The notes: a model not told the origin generated them from the sequence alone. 64,000 nt of DNA from Arthrobacter sp. zg-Y919 (GCF_030142045.1 NZ_CP126242.1:1178001-1242000); one strand, 5' to 3'. Shown: positions 42,999 through 51,281, numbered from the stretch's first letter. Made by a program: numbers and translations.

Positions 42999-43726
42999 AG
43001 GAAGGCGAGGACCGCTGTAGCCAGCGAAGCGGCGATCACGAGGGCGAACCCCGCCAGCCAGACGACGGCAGGAACCCCGGTGCGCCGGGAGAGGATGTAG
43101 GCGTCGGAGCTTTCCAGGTTCCGGCGCCGGCGTGTGTGTACGCCCAGCAGGTTCACCCAGTCCCGGACCGCCCCGACCAGGAGCGCAATCCCGGTGCACA
43201 TGGCCACATAGCCGGCCACCGGCGGGGCCGCGAACCAGACCAGCAGTACCGAAATCCCGGCGCAGCCAAAGGCGATCACGAATCCCTGCCCGTTCCGGAT
43301 GAACAGCAGCGCACCGAGCAGCACCAGGGCACTGGCGGACAGTGCTGCCCCGGACCAGCCGCCAAGGGCGGCAAGGACCAGGACAGTACCCACCACGGCC
43401 GGTACGGGGTAGCCCCAGAAGCCGGCCCACGCTGCAGGGAACCCGCCCCGGCCCAGGGACCGCATGTCGCCGGAATGATCGAAGCGCAGACGGATGCCCT
43501 TGACCACCTGCCCGGTCATCAGGGCGGCAAAGGCGTGGCCGAGTTCGTGGACGAAGGTCACGAACAGCCCGAACCACCGCCAGGTTCCCCGGGGGATGCT
43601 GAGCAAGGCGGCTACGGCTGTAATCAGCAACAGCACCCGGGCATCCGGATCCACAGCGGGAACACGGCCGAAGCCGGCCAAGACCCGGGACCACCACTCG
43701 GCGGCGACGTCCAGCGCTTCAGCCAC
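42989..43726 (-). CDS. M50B-like membrane metalloprotease
   Basis: A 245-residue membrane protein of the Peptidase_M50B-like family. The zinc motif HELGH lies at about residue 60 in FVTFVHELGHAFAALMTGQVVKGI, inside a hydrophobic helix; four to five more helices follow, with GYPVPAVVG and SSDAYILSRRTGVPAVVW near the end as in relatives. Site-2-type M50 proteases cut membrane anti-sigma factors. Its GTG lies 26 bases after the anti-sigma stop on the same strand, so it is probably the last gene of that operon and may process the anti-sigma factor. That role is inferred from position. Confidence 0.83.
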   Translation of the reverse strand: MAEALDVAAEWWSRVLAGFGRVPAVDPDARVLLLITAVAALLSIPRGTWRWFGLFVTFVHELGHAFAALMTGQVVKGIRLRFDHSGDMRSLGRGGFPAAWAGFWGYPVPAVVGTVLVLAALGGWSGAALSASALVLLGALLFIRNGQGFVIAFGCAGISVLLVWFAAPPVAGYVAMCTGIALLVGAVRDWVNLLGVHTRRRRNLESSDAYILSRRTGVPAVVWLAGFALVIAASLATAVLAFLRG

Positions 43727-43752
43727 GGCCGGCCGGACCCTGCGTGGAAACC

Positions 43753-44517
43753 CTAGGGGTCAAGGACGCCGCGGAGGATCGAATCCCCGGAGTGCGTGGG
43801 GTTGCCGTCAAAAGGCTCGTCGGAGATGTCAACAATTGGGTACTCATCGAGGTCAAGGTTAGCCGGGATGGTGAACCGGCCTTCCGTCCCCTCCATCGTC
43901 CCGAGGCTAACCATCCGCTCGACGTCGGGGGCGATCAGCCACACCTCGCGGAACCCCTGCGCACCGGAACCGGTTGCCGTGACGACCAGCTCGCGGCCGC
44001 CGTCGGACCGCTGGTCCACCTCCGCGCGCCCCGATTCCGAGTACGCGGGCAAAGGATCCAGGTCCACCGCGGCGATGGTTTCGCTCCGGTCCGCCACAAT
44101 GCGCGAGATGCCCCAGGTGCCGGCGGCAGCCAGCACCACCGCCGCGGCCGCAGCGCCGAGGATCTGAGGCAGCCGCCGCCTCTCCCGCCGCTTCCGGACG
44201 GAATCCAGCGGTACCGGGGAAGCCCCAGCGGTGGGCGGCGCTTCGACCGGCGGGGCTTGATTCCAGGGTGCCGCCTCAAAGGGATCAGTGCGGACGGCAT
44301 CACTGAGCCCAAGCCGGTCATGGATGCCGGCCCAGACCTGCGACGGCGGCCGGGGGAGTCCCTCCGGTGCGGCCGGTGCCCTTCCAGCGGTTACAACCCG
44401 CTGCAGTGCAGTGACCTCGGTGGTGCATTCGGTGCAGCTGTCGAGATGGGCAGCCTCTTCCGGCCCGGCCTCGCCCAGGGCGCACAGGGCCAGCGCTTCA
44501 GGTGGCAGATGCTGCAT
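43753..44517 (-). CDS. membrane anti-sigma factor, RskA-like
   Basis: A 254-residue anti-sigma factor. The cytoplasmic N-terminus has a zinc-type anti-sigma pattern (LALCALGEAGPEEAAHLDSCTECTTEV, His-x3-Cys-x2-Cys). A basic stretch RKRRERRR precedes a single membrane helix (QILGAAAAAVVLAAAGTWG, about residue 128-146). The outer domain resembles the RskA C-terminal domain (REVWLIAPDVERMVSLGTM...GRFTIPANLDLDEYPIVDISDEPFDGNPTHSGDSILRG). ATG 44517 is chosen for the GGAGG six bases upstream; it overlaps the sigma gene by 20 bases. It should hold the adjacent sigma factor inactive at the membrane. Confidence 0.9.
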   Translation of the reverse strand: MQHLPPEALALCALGEAGPEEAAHLDSCTECTTEVTALQRVVTAGRAPAAPEGLPRPPSQVWAGIHDRLGLSDAVRTDPFEAAPWNQAPPVEAPPTAGASPVPLDSVRKRRERRRLPQILGAAAAAVVLAAAGTWGISRIVADRSETIAAVDLDPLPAYSESGRAEVDQRSDGGRELVVTATGSGAQGFREVWLIAPDVERMVSLGTMEGTEGRFTIPANLDLDEYPIVDISDEPFDGNPTHSGDSILRGVLDP

Positions 44518-45133
44518 CGCTGACCTCCAATCGCTGCCGGAGTTGGACAAGACTTCTTCGGATGTGGCTCTTTACGGTACCCAACGGGAGTTTCAGTGTT
44601 TCCGATATCTGCTGATGTGTCAGGTCTTCGTGGAAGGCCAGGCGGAGGATGGAACCCTGTGGTTCCCCGAGCCTGGCCAGTTCGGCGTCAAGGACCACAC
44701 GGTCCGCCACACCATCGGGATCCGGGCCGGCGGGTGGAACCTGGGTCCGTCCGGTCTCCGGGGTTTCCATCAGGGTCTCCGAGGAACGGGCCCTTGCCAT
44801 GGCCATGCCGGCGGCCACGTTCCGTCCGATCCCGACCAGCCAGGCGGCCAGGGTGGATCGGTCAGGTGCGTAGCTGTCCCGGTACTTCCAGGCCCGGATG
44901 AACACTTCCTGAACGGCGTCGTCGGCAGCGCCCGGATCGAGCAGCCTGCGCAGCGCCAGCGCGCGGATCAGGGGTGAGAAGCGGCGGTAGGCCTCGGCCA
45001 GCGCTGCTTCGTCCCCCGCCGCGAAGGCAGAGTCCATCGCGGCGTCGTTCTCTGGCGCTCCCGTGGGCATCAGTGCCGTTCTCCTGCCATACGGGGCTGC
45101 CTCCGGTACCCGGCAGCTCTCTGGGGTTGCCAC
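44498..45133 (-). CDS. ECF (SigK-like) RNA polymerase sigma factor
   Basis: A 211-residue extracytoplasmic-function sigma factor. Region 2 is RFSPLIRALALRRLLDPGAADDAVQEVFIRAWKYRDSYAPDR; region 4 is LGEPQGSILRLAFHEDLTHQQISETLKLPLGTVKSHIRRSLVQLRQRL. Its pairing with an RskA-like anti-sigma suggests the SigK group. GTG 45133 overlaps the sortase stop (TAGTG), which favours this start; ATG 45070, 21 codons in, has AGGAG upstream and cannot be excluded. It probably transcribes its own operon beginning at the DUF4397 gene. Confidence 0.9.
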   Translation of the reverse strand: MATPESCRVPEAAPYGRRTALMPTGAPENDAAMDSAFAAGDEAALAEAYRRFSPLIRALALRRLLDPGAADDAVQEVFIRAWKYRDSYAPDRSTLAAWLVGIGRNVAAGMAMARARSSETLMETPETGRTQVPPAGPDPDGVADRVVLDAELARLGEPQGSILRLAFHEDLTHQQISETLKLPLGTVKSHIRRSLVQLRQRLEVSDAASAT

Positions 45134-45792
45134 TATGGTACGGGTACGGCGGTAAGCACAACGTTGTCTTCATAGTCACCCTCGGATTCCAGCCATTTCC
45201 CGCCGCAGGTAACCAGTTCCAGCCGCGGCGCGCCGTCGCGGTCAAAGAGGTTGAATTCGTCGAGTGAGGCCTTGGGAATGTTCTGCACCTTCTCGGTGGT
45301 GTAGCGCAGGACCGTTCCGTCGCTGCGGGTCACGGTGACGGGGGTGCCGGCAGGAACATCGTCCAAGTCAGCGATGGGAAGTGCTTCGGTCCGGGAATCC
45401 ACATGCGCTGCCAGCACCGCCGCTCCGCGGGAGGAGCCGGGTGCCGGACCGTAGCGGTACCAACCGGCCTGGTAATGGTTGTCCGGCAGCGTCATGGCTC
45501 CATTCGTTTCCTGGCCCACGGGGATGACCTCCAGCTCAATGCCGGTTCCCTCCACGCTCACCCGGACGGGCTCGGGAACCTCTTCCGCAGGGGTGGGTAC
45601 GGCCGGCCGCACGGGTATCTCAGCGGAGGGGGCTCCGGACGGCGCCGACGGCGGGGCGGATGTTGGCGCCGCCGAAATGGAGGTGGGCGGCGATTCGGCT
45701 TCGGGGGTGCCGCCGCACGCCGCAGTTCCGGCAAGGACGGCCGCAGAGAGAGTGGCCGCTGCTGCGAACCGCCGCAGGGGGGTAAGGGGCAT
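45133..45792 (-). CDS. class F sortase lipoprotein, catalytic Arg apparently replaced
   Basis: A 219-residue sortase with a lipoprotein signal peptide (lipobox AGTA-Cys26) and a Ser/Pro/Ala-rich linker to about residue 70. The barrel has the catalytic His in AVLAAHVDS and Cys in LELVTCGGKW. In class F sortases an Arg usually follows about a dozen residues after the Cys, before DN(V/I)V; here that position is Glu (DYEDNVV, codon at 45169-45171). It may not transpeptidate normally. ATG 45792 has GGAGG seven bases upstream. It lies between a DUF4397 surface-protein gene and the sigma factor gene. Sortase and sigma genes share one base. Confidence 0.85.
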   Translation of the reverse strand: MPLTPLRRFAAAATLSAAVLAGTAACGGTPEAESPPTSISAAPTSAPPSAPSGAPSAEIPVRPAVPTPAEEVPEPVRVSVEGTGIELEVIPVGQETNGAMTLPDNHYQAGWYRYGPAPGSSRGAAVLAAHVDSRTEALPIADLDDVPAGTPVTVTRSDGTVLRYTTEKVQNIPKASLDEFNLFDRDGAPRLELVTCGGKWLESEGDYEDNVVLTAVPVP

Positions 45793-45880
45793 GGATGGAC
45801 CTCCGGAAAAGAAAGGGGCCCCGGTGCTGCCGCGCGGAAAGGGGGTGCGCAGCAGCACCGGGGGGATCGGGCGGGTGCTG

Positions 45881-46708
45881 CTAGCTGCCGCTGACCGCGG
45901 AACGGCGGCGGAGCAGGGCGGCGCCCAGGGCGAGCAGTGCAACGCCGCCGGCGGCAGCAGCCGCCGTCAGGGCCTGGTCATCCCCGGACTGGGCGACCTG
46001 CTCCATGGCACCCGGCACCGCGTGGGGTGCGGAGTGCATCCCCTCGATGGTCTGGGTGGCGAGGGCCAGGTTCCCCGCTTCAAGTGAGCCCCACGCATAG
46101 ACAATCGTGTTCGTACCTTCGGCCAGGGCCAGGTCCGCCGGACCGATCACCGGCGTCGTGGTGCCCGCCGCGGCGACCGACGCGGAGACTGTTCCGGCGT
46201 CGACTGTCAGCGCCTTCTCATTGGGGTTGGTCAGGCCGGAGATGACCGGCGTTCCACCGGCCAGGACATCGACGGCGGGAGCGGCCGCTACGTGCCGGAC
46301 GGTCAGACGGGACTTGCCCGCTTCGACGGCCGATGTGTCATTGGTGAACAAATTCGCCGTCGGGCTGCCCGAGGCATCGAGGTTGGCCGTGGCGGTGTAG
46401 TTTCCTCCCGCTGCCAGATCCGCAGATACCGGGCCGATGATCGGGGCGGATGCATCCGTGGCATCGGCGGCGGTGATGGCGAGCTGGTAGTTCCCGCCGG
46501 GCAGGTCCAGCGGCCCGGCAAGTTCACCGGGCATGAAGTCGTCCAGGGTAAGCGTGCCGTTGACGTACACGTCCACCGGGGTGTCCGGTACGCCGTGCAG
46601 TACCGACAGTTTTGCCATATCCGTGTCGGCTGCCGATGCCGGTACAGCGGAGAAGGCTGCGGCGGTACCTAGGCCGAGGGCCGTAAGAGCGGTAGCGGTC
46701 TTGCGCAT
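45881..46708 (-). CDS. DUF4397 secreted surface protein with C-terminal membrane anchor
   Basis: A 275-residue exported protein. Signal peptide to about residue 27 (ALTALGLGTAAAFSAVPASAAD), then a DUF4397 beta-rich domain present as two similar halves (LSVLHGVPDTPVDVYVNGTL and LTVRHVAAAPAVDVLAGGTP). The C-terminus has a hydrophobic helix and basic tail (GGVALLALGAALLRRRSAVSGS), the layout of a cell-wall sorting signal, but I see no LPxTG before it. ATG 46708 follows AAGGAG. First gene of the sortase/sigma/anti-sigma/M50B operon, and so a likely client of the sortase or output of the sigma factor. Confidence 0.88.
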   Translation of the reverse strand: MRKTATALTALGLGTAAAFSAVPASAADTDMAKLSVLHGVPDTPVDVYVNGTLTLDDFMPGELAGPLDLPGGNYQLAITAADATDASAPIIGPVSADLAAGGNYTATANLDASGSPTANLFTNDTSAVEAGKSRLTVRHVAAAPAVDVLAGGTPVISGLTNPNEKALTVDAGTVSASVAAAGTTTPVIGPADLALAEGTNTIVYAWGSLEAGNLALATQTIEGMHSAPHAVPGAMEQVAQSGDDQALTAAAAAGGVALLALGAALLRRRSAVSGS

Positions 46709-46889
46709 GGTCTGAGCTCCTTGATCTGCCGCACCCATCGGTACGGGTTAGTGACTTACACCCCTATTACTTCCGGGGGGGCTGTCTTGGATGCAGACCG
46801 GCTGGAGTTTTTTTCGCAGGGTTGCGGAACGCCGTCCGCCGGGCGGTCCGAAACGCAGGATGTGGTCGCCGTAGTATCATCGTGAGGTT

Positions 46890-46962
46890 GCCCCCGTAGC
46901 TCAATGGATAGAGCAACGGCCTTCTAATCCGTAGGTTGCGCGTTCGAGTCGCGCCGGGGGCA
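46890..46962 (+). tRNA. tRNA-Arg (anticodon TCT)
   Basis: Acceptor GCCCCCG/CGGGGGC, D-stem GCTC/GAGC, anticodon loop CTTCTAA with the anticodon at 46923-46925, T-arm GCGCG/CGCGC. The innermost anticodon-stem pair is a C-T mismatch. CCA is not encoded. Confidence 0.93.
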
Positions 46963-46980
46963 CTTTGCAGTTTGGGCCGG

Positions 46981-47036
46981 TTGTCTTCCACAGCCTGTCC
47001 TCTACAGCCTGTCCTCTACAGCTTGTCCTCCACATC
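46981..47036. repeat. four tandem copies of a 14-base repeat upstream of ssb
   Basis: Units at 46981, 46995, 47009 and 47023 follow (T/C)TGTCCTC(T/C)ACAGC. The two middle copies are identical; the outer ones differ at two to three positions. It starts 18 bases after tRNA-Arg and ends 183 bases before ssb. Confidence 0.85.
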
Positions 47037-47219
47037 CGTCCTCCCGTCGAGGCAGGCTCCGCCGGTATCCACAACCGCGGCTGTCCCGGGGTCTCTGCCT
47101 GCGGCAAGCCGGAAACTGGCTGAACCGGCGGACCCGCCGGTACCCAGGCCGCCGGACCGTGCAGGGCCGTACAGGGCACGGCGCAGCACGCCGCGGCAGT
47201 GAGCCGAAGGCAGGACAAC

Positions 47220-47840
47220 ATGACCGACACCATTACGCTCCGGGGCTACGTCGCCACCGATATCCGCCGGAACACCACCGACAACGGGCTCGCGGTGGCC
47301 AGCTTCCGGATGTGCACGACGGAACGCCGTTATGACCGCGACACCGGGAGTTGGCTGGACGGGCAGACAAATTGGTATGCCGTCAGTCTTTTTCGCCAGC
47401 TCGCCACCAATGCCGCGTTCAGCATCCATAAGGGCGACCGGGTGGTGGTGACCGGGCGGCTGCGCCTGCGGCAATGGGCCACGGAGGACGGCCGAAGCGG
47501 CACCAGCGCGGACATCGATGCAGACACGGTGGGCCACGACTTGATGTGGGGGACGGCCAATTTCCGCCGCACCCTGTCCGCCGGAACGGACGGATCCGCA
47601 GGGGATCGGGGCGAGGGCGGGGACCGGGGCCGGGACAGTGCAGGCGTCGGCGGAACCGCGGGCGACCCTGACCTCGATGGGTCCCTGGGCCGGCTGGACC
47701 CGCTGACCGGGGAGCTGCTCGATCCCACCGGAGAAGGCAGCGCCGATGAAGACAGCAGCGATGAAAGCCGCACCGTCGGACCCGGGGAAGAGGTCTTAAC
47801 GACCGGGGACGAGCGCGAACCGGCCGTCACACCGTATTAG
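47220..47840 (+). CDS. ssb: single-stranded DNA-binding protein, paralogue without the usual C-terminal tip
   Basis: A 206-residue SSB. The OB fold covers residues 1-110: TITLRGYVATDIRRN, VASFRMCTTERRYD, GQTNWYAVSLFRQLATNAAFSIHKGDRVVVTGRLRLRQW and SADIDADTVGHDL. The tail is acidic and Gly-rich but ends EREPAVTPY, not the DDDIPF-type tip that binds partner proteins. It is not in the rpsF/rpsR setting of the housekeeping ssb, so it is most likely the second, non-essential SsbB-like copy, which in Streptomyces is needed for correct chromosome segregation. ATG 47220 has AGGA upstream. Confidence 0.88.
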   Translation: MTDTITLRGYVATDIRRNTTDNGLAVASFRMCTTERRYDRDTGSWLDGQTNWYAVSLFRQLATNAAFSIHKGDRVVVTGRLRLRQWATEDGRSGTSADIDADTVGHDLMWGTANFRRTLSAGTDGSAGDRGEGGDRGRDSAGVGGTAGDPDLDGSLGRLDPLTGELLDPTGEGSADEDSSDESRTVGPGEEVLTTGDEREPAVTPY

Positions 47841-47911
47841 GCGCGGTTCGCTGCGGCTTTCCTTGCCCGGCTACCTTCTCCCGGCAGTATGGCGCATGGC
47901 ACAATCACCGG

Positions 47912-48376
47912 ATGACGGACCGCCGCAGACCCCCGCACGCCGCTGCCATTGCGCTGGCGGGAGGCTCTATGGCGCTCGCAGTGGTCCTTGCCGGCTGCAT
48001 CATGACGGGGGAGGGCGCCGGGGAAGACAAGGTCGCGGCGCCCGCCGGTTCCGCGGCCACGGAACCGGCCCCGCCCCGCGCTGCCGAGTCCAGTCCCACG
48101 CCGGTGGAAACGCTGGAATCGGAACTCGGGAAGCTGGCCGCATCCGATCCATCCCCGGACCGGCAGGCCATGGCTGACGCCTTCGCCGCGGCCGGGTTCC
48201 CGGCGGCATCGGTGGAAGTCTCGGCTGACCGGACCCCCACCGGGCTGGAGATCGACTCGATCCAGGCCGCCGCCTTGCAGGGCGGGGAATGTGTGTTCGG
48301 CGAAGTGAGGGACGGTGCGGCCACCGTGACCGTGCTTCCACCGCTGTCCGACGGCGGCTGCTTCGTGGGGGACTGA
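47912..48376 (+). CDS. small lipoprotein of unknown function
   Basis: A 154-residue protein with a basic start, a hydrophobic signal (AAIALAGGSMALAVVLAGC) and lipobox Cys29. A Pro/Ala/Ser linker follows to about residue 65. The C-terminal domain has two Cys (GGECVFGEV and GGCFVGD) that may form a disulphide. The length and this pattern resemble small secreted domains found in other Micrococcaceae, but I cannot name a function. It lies between ssb and ettA on the same strand with its own ATG. Confidence 0.72.
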   Translation: MTDRRRPPHAAAIALAGGSMALAVVLAGCIMTGEGAGEDKVAAPAGSAATEPAPPRAAESSPTPVETLESELGKLAASDPSPDRQAMADAFAAAGFPAASVEVSADRTPTGLEIDSIQAAALQGGECVFGEVRDGAATVTVLPPLSDGGCFVGD

Positions 48377-48378
48377 AA

Positions 48379-48419
48379 CCGGGACTGACGCCGGGGACTC
48401 AAGCCGGGACTGACGCTGG
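48379..48419. repeat. 16-base direct repeat before ettA
   Basis: CCGGGACTGACGCCGG at 48379-48394 recurs at 48404-48419 with one mismatch; GGGACT appears again at 48424. It lies between the lipoprotein stop and ettA. Confidence 0.6.
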
Positions 48420-48494
48420 ATCTGGGACTGGAGCCTGCCCTGCCGAATCGGGACAAATGGTATATATCGGCGCTGACACATTAGCCTTGGTGGT

Positions 48495-50177
48495 ATGGCG
48501 GAATTTATCTACACGATGACCAAGGCCCGCAAGGCCGTTGGCGACAAAGTTATCCTCGACGACGTAAGCATGTCCTTCTACCCCGGTGCCAAGATCGGCG
48601 TGGTGGGTCCCAACGGTGCGGGTAAGTCCACCATCCTCAAGATCATGGCTGGACTGGACACCCCCTCCAACGGTGAGGCCCGGCTCAGCGCCGGCTACAC
48701 GGTGGGAATCCTGCTCCAGGAACCGCCGCTGAATGAGGAAAAGACCGTACTCGGCAACGTCCAGGAGGGCGTTGGAGAGATCTACGGCAAGATCCAGCGG
48801 TTCAACGAAATTTCTGAAGAGATGTCGCAGCCGGACGCTGACTTCGACAGCCTGCTCGAGGAAATGGGCAAGCTGCAGGAAGCCATCGACGCCGCCGATG
48901 CCTGGGACATTGATTCCCAGCTCGAACAGGCCATGGACGCCCTGCGCTGCCCACCGCCCGAAGCCGATGTCACCCTTCTCTCCGGTGGTGAGCGGCGGCG
49001 CGTGGCACTGTGCAAGCTGCTGCTGCAGAAGCCGGACCTGCTGCTCCTTGACGAACCCACCAACCACCTCGACGCGGAGAGCGTGCTCTGGCTTGAGCAG
49101 CACCTGTCGGCCTACCACGGCGCCGTCCTGGCCGTGACCCACGACCGGTACTTCCTGGACCACGTGGCCCAGTGGATTGCCGAGGTCGACCGCGGGCACC
49201 TGTACCCGTACGAGGGTAACTACTCCACCTACCTGGAGAAGAAGCGTGCCCGCCTGGAAGTCCAGGGCAAAAAGGACCAGAAGCTGGCCAAGCGCCTCAC
49301 CGATGAGCTGGACTGGGTCCGCTCCAATGCCAAGGGCCGCCAGACCAAGTCGAAGGCCCGTCTGGCCCGCTACGAGGAAATGGCCGCGGAGGCCGACCGC
49401 ACCCGCAAGCTGGACTTCGAAGAAATCCAGATCCCGCCGGGCCCGCGGCTGGGTTCCCTGGTCCTTGAGGCCAAGAACCTGCAGAAGGGCTTCGGTGACC
49501 GGCAGCTTATTGACGGCCTGTCCTTCTCCCTGCCCCGCAACGGCATTGTCGGCGTGATCGGCCCGAACGGCGTTGGTAAGTCGACGCTGTTCAAGACCAT
49601 CGTCGGCCTGGAAGAGCTCGACGGCGGTGAACTGAAGATCGGCGACTCCGTGAAGATCTCCTACGTGGACCAGTCCCGCGGCGGGATCGATCCGGAGAAG
49701 AGCCTGTGGGAAGTCGTTTCCGAGGGGCACGACTGGATCCAGGTGGGCCAGGTGGAAATGCCGTCGCGTGCCTATGTGTCGGCCTTCGGCTTCAAGGGTC
49801 CGGACCAGCAGAAGAAGGCCGGGGTGCTCTCCGGTGGTGAGCGCAACCGCCTGAACCTGGCGATGACCCTGAAGCAGGGCGGAAACCTGCTCCTGCTCGA
49901 TGAGCCCACTAACGACCTGGACGTGGAAACCCTTTCCAGCCTGGAAAACGCACTGCTGGAATTCCCCGGCTGTGCCGTGGTGGTCTCCCACGACCGCTGG
50001 TTCCTGGACCGGGTGGCCACCCACATCCTGGCCTTCGAAGGCACCGAAGAGAACCCGGCGAACTGGTACTGGTTCGAGGGCAACTTCGAGTCCTACGAGC
50101 AGAACAAGATCGAACGACTCGGCCCGGACGCGGCCAAGCCGCACCGGGTAACCCACCGCCGCCTCACCCGCGACTAA
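48495..50177 (+). CDS. ettA: ABC-F energy-dependent translational throttle protein EttA
   Basis: A 560-residue ABC-F protein with two ATPase domains and no membrane segment. EttA binds the ribosomal E site and gates the first elongation step by ATP level. Walker A boxes are GPNGAGKS (residues 38-45) and GPNGVGKS (about 357); signatures LSGGERRRVAL and LSGGERNRLNL; Walker B LLLLDEPTNHLD and LLLLDEPTNDLD. The linker between the domains has the basic KGRQTKSKARLARYEEM. An AT-rich TATATA at 48461-48466 may be its -10 box. It ends at a strong terminator. Confidence 0.95.
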   Translation: MAEFIYTMTKARKAVGDKVILDDVSMSFYPGAKIGVVGPNGAGKSTILKIMAGLDTPSNGEARLSAGYTVGILLQEPPLNEEKTVLGNVQEGVGEIYGKIQRFNEISEEMSQPDADFDSLLEEMGKLQEAIDAADAWDIDSQLEQAMDALRCPPPEADVTLLSGGERRRVALCKLLLQKPDLLLLDEPTNHLDAESVLWLEQHLSAYHGAVLAVTHDRYFLDHVAQWIAEVDRGHLYPYEGNYSTYLEKKRARLEVQGKKDQKLAKRLTDELDWVRSNAKGRQTKSKARLARYEEMAAEADRTRKLDFEEIQIPPGPRLGSLVLEAKNLQKGFGDRQLIDGLSFSLPRNGIVGVIGPNGVGKSTLFKTIVGLEELDGGELKIGDSVKISYVDQSRGGIDPEKSLWEVVSEGHDWIQVGQVEMPSRAYVSAFGFKGPDQQKKAGVLSGGERNRLNLAMTLKQGGNLLLLDEPTNDLDVETLSSLENALLEFPGCAVVVSHDRWFLDRVATHILAFEGTEENPANWYWFEGNFESYEQNKIERLGPDAAKPHRVTHRRLTRD

Positions 50178-50195
50178 GGGCGCTCCCGGATAACG

Positions 50196-50235
50196 AAGAG
50201 CTCCGCTTCCCCCAGGGGAAGCGGAGCTCTTTTTG
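50196..50235 (+). terminator. intrinsic terminator after ettA
   Basis: AAGAGCTCCGCTTCCCC (50196-50212) pairs perfectly with GGGGAAGCGGAGCTCTT (50215-50231), followed by TTTT. It also lies just downstream of convergent tesB. Confidence 0.92.
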
Positions 50236-50253
50236 TGTCTGCGGCGGATGCAG

Positions 50254-51138
50254 CTACTGCGGAATGCGGATCATTCCTTCCTGGGCCACGGTGGCCACCA
50301 GTTCGCCGCTGCGGTTGAAGATCCGGCCGGTGGACAGGCCACGGGCGGCGGAGGCGCTCGGTGATTCCTGGACATACAGCAGCCAGTCATCAACCCGCAC
50401 CGGGCGGTGCCACCACATGGCGTGGTCCAGGCTGGCAATGCTCATGCCGGGGGTGGTCCAGGAAAGCCCGTGCCCGCGCAGGACCGGTTCCAGCAGCGTG
50501 TAGTCGCTGGCATAGGCGAGGACCGCGCGGTGCAGGTTCTCGCCGTCGGGCAGCGGCTTGAACGTCTTCATCCAGACCGCGTTGTGCGGTGTCTTTTCGC
50601 GGCCGGCGCGGACGTAGACCGGGTCCATGACGTGGCGGATATCCATCGGGCGCCGGTGGGACCAGGCTTCGGCCACGGGATGGTCGAAGTCCTTCAGCAG
50701 TTCGGCAGTGGTCGGCAGGTCCTCCGGTTCGGGGATGCCCGCAGGCATCTCCTCCTGGTGGTCGACGCCGGAATCGGGAATCTGGAAGGAGGCAATCATG
50801 GACAGGATCGGTTTGCCGTCCTGGTACGCGTGGCTGCGCCGGGCGGAGAAGGACCGGCCGTCCCTTAGGCGTTCCACGCCGAAGGTGATGGGCACTTCGG
50901 TGTCACCGGGACGCAGGAAGTAGCCGTGCATGGAGTGCATGACCCGGTCTTCGGGAACGGTCCGGGCAGCGGCGACGAGGGACTGGCCCAGCACCTGCCC
51001 GCCGAAGACCCGCTTGCGCGGCTCCGGCTGGGAGTCACCGACAAAGATGTCCTCATCCGTCTTCGCACCGCCGGCAGAGCTGAGGTTCAGCAGTTTCAAC
51101 AGCGAGGCTGTCGGATCGAAGGACTCATCAATGGACAT
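50254..51138 (-). CDS. tesB: acyl-CoA thioesterase II
   Basis: A 294-residue double-hotdog thioesterase that hydrolyses acyl-CoA. Features: VFGGQVLGQSLVAAARTV, HSMHGYFLRPGD, VERLRDGRSFSARRSHAYQDGKPI in the first hotdog, and ASLDHAMWWHRPVRVDDWLLYVQESPSA, RGLSTGRIFNRSGELVATVAQEGMIR in the second, including the Asp of the catalytic site. Full length. Divergent from a single-hotdog thioesterase gene, with 143 bases between. Confidence 0.94.
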   Translation of the reverse strand: MSIDESFDPTASLLKLLNLSSAGGAKTDEDIFVGDSQPEPRKRVFGGQVLGQSLVAAARTVPEDRVMHSMHGYFLRPGDTEVPITFGVERLRDGRSFSARRSHAYQDGKPILSMIASFQIPDSGVDHQEEMPAGIPEPEDLPTTAELLKDFDHPVAEAWSHRRPMDIRHVMDPVYVRAGREKTPHNAVWMKTFKPLPDGENLHRAVLAYASDYTLLEPVLRGHGLSWTTPGMSIASLDHAMWWHRPVRVDDWLLYVQESPSASAARGLSTGRIFNRSGELVATVAQEGMIRIPQ

Positions 51139-51281
51139 CAGGGACTATCTCCTAGCAGCAAAGGCAACGCTTCCGGGGGAACCACGGAACACTCTTATCT
51201 TAAACGTACCGGGCAGTAACATCGCCGCCGGACCGCGGACGGCGTTTTAGGGCAAACCTCACTCTCTGAAAGGATGGGAGC

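Noticed and set aside
46981-47036. Tandem repeats considered as a CRISPR array
   Set aside because: Units are 14 bases, contiguous and without spacers, and no cas genes lie nearby.
48399-50156. A 585-codon open frame antisense to ettA
   Set aside because: EttA has both ABC domains intact on the plus strand; no domain is visible in the antisense product.
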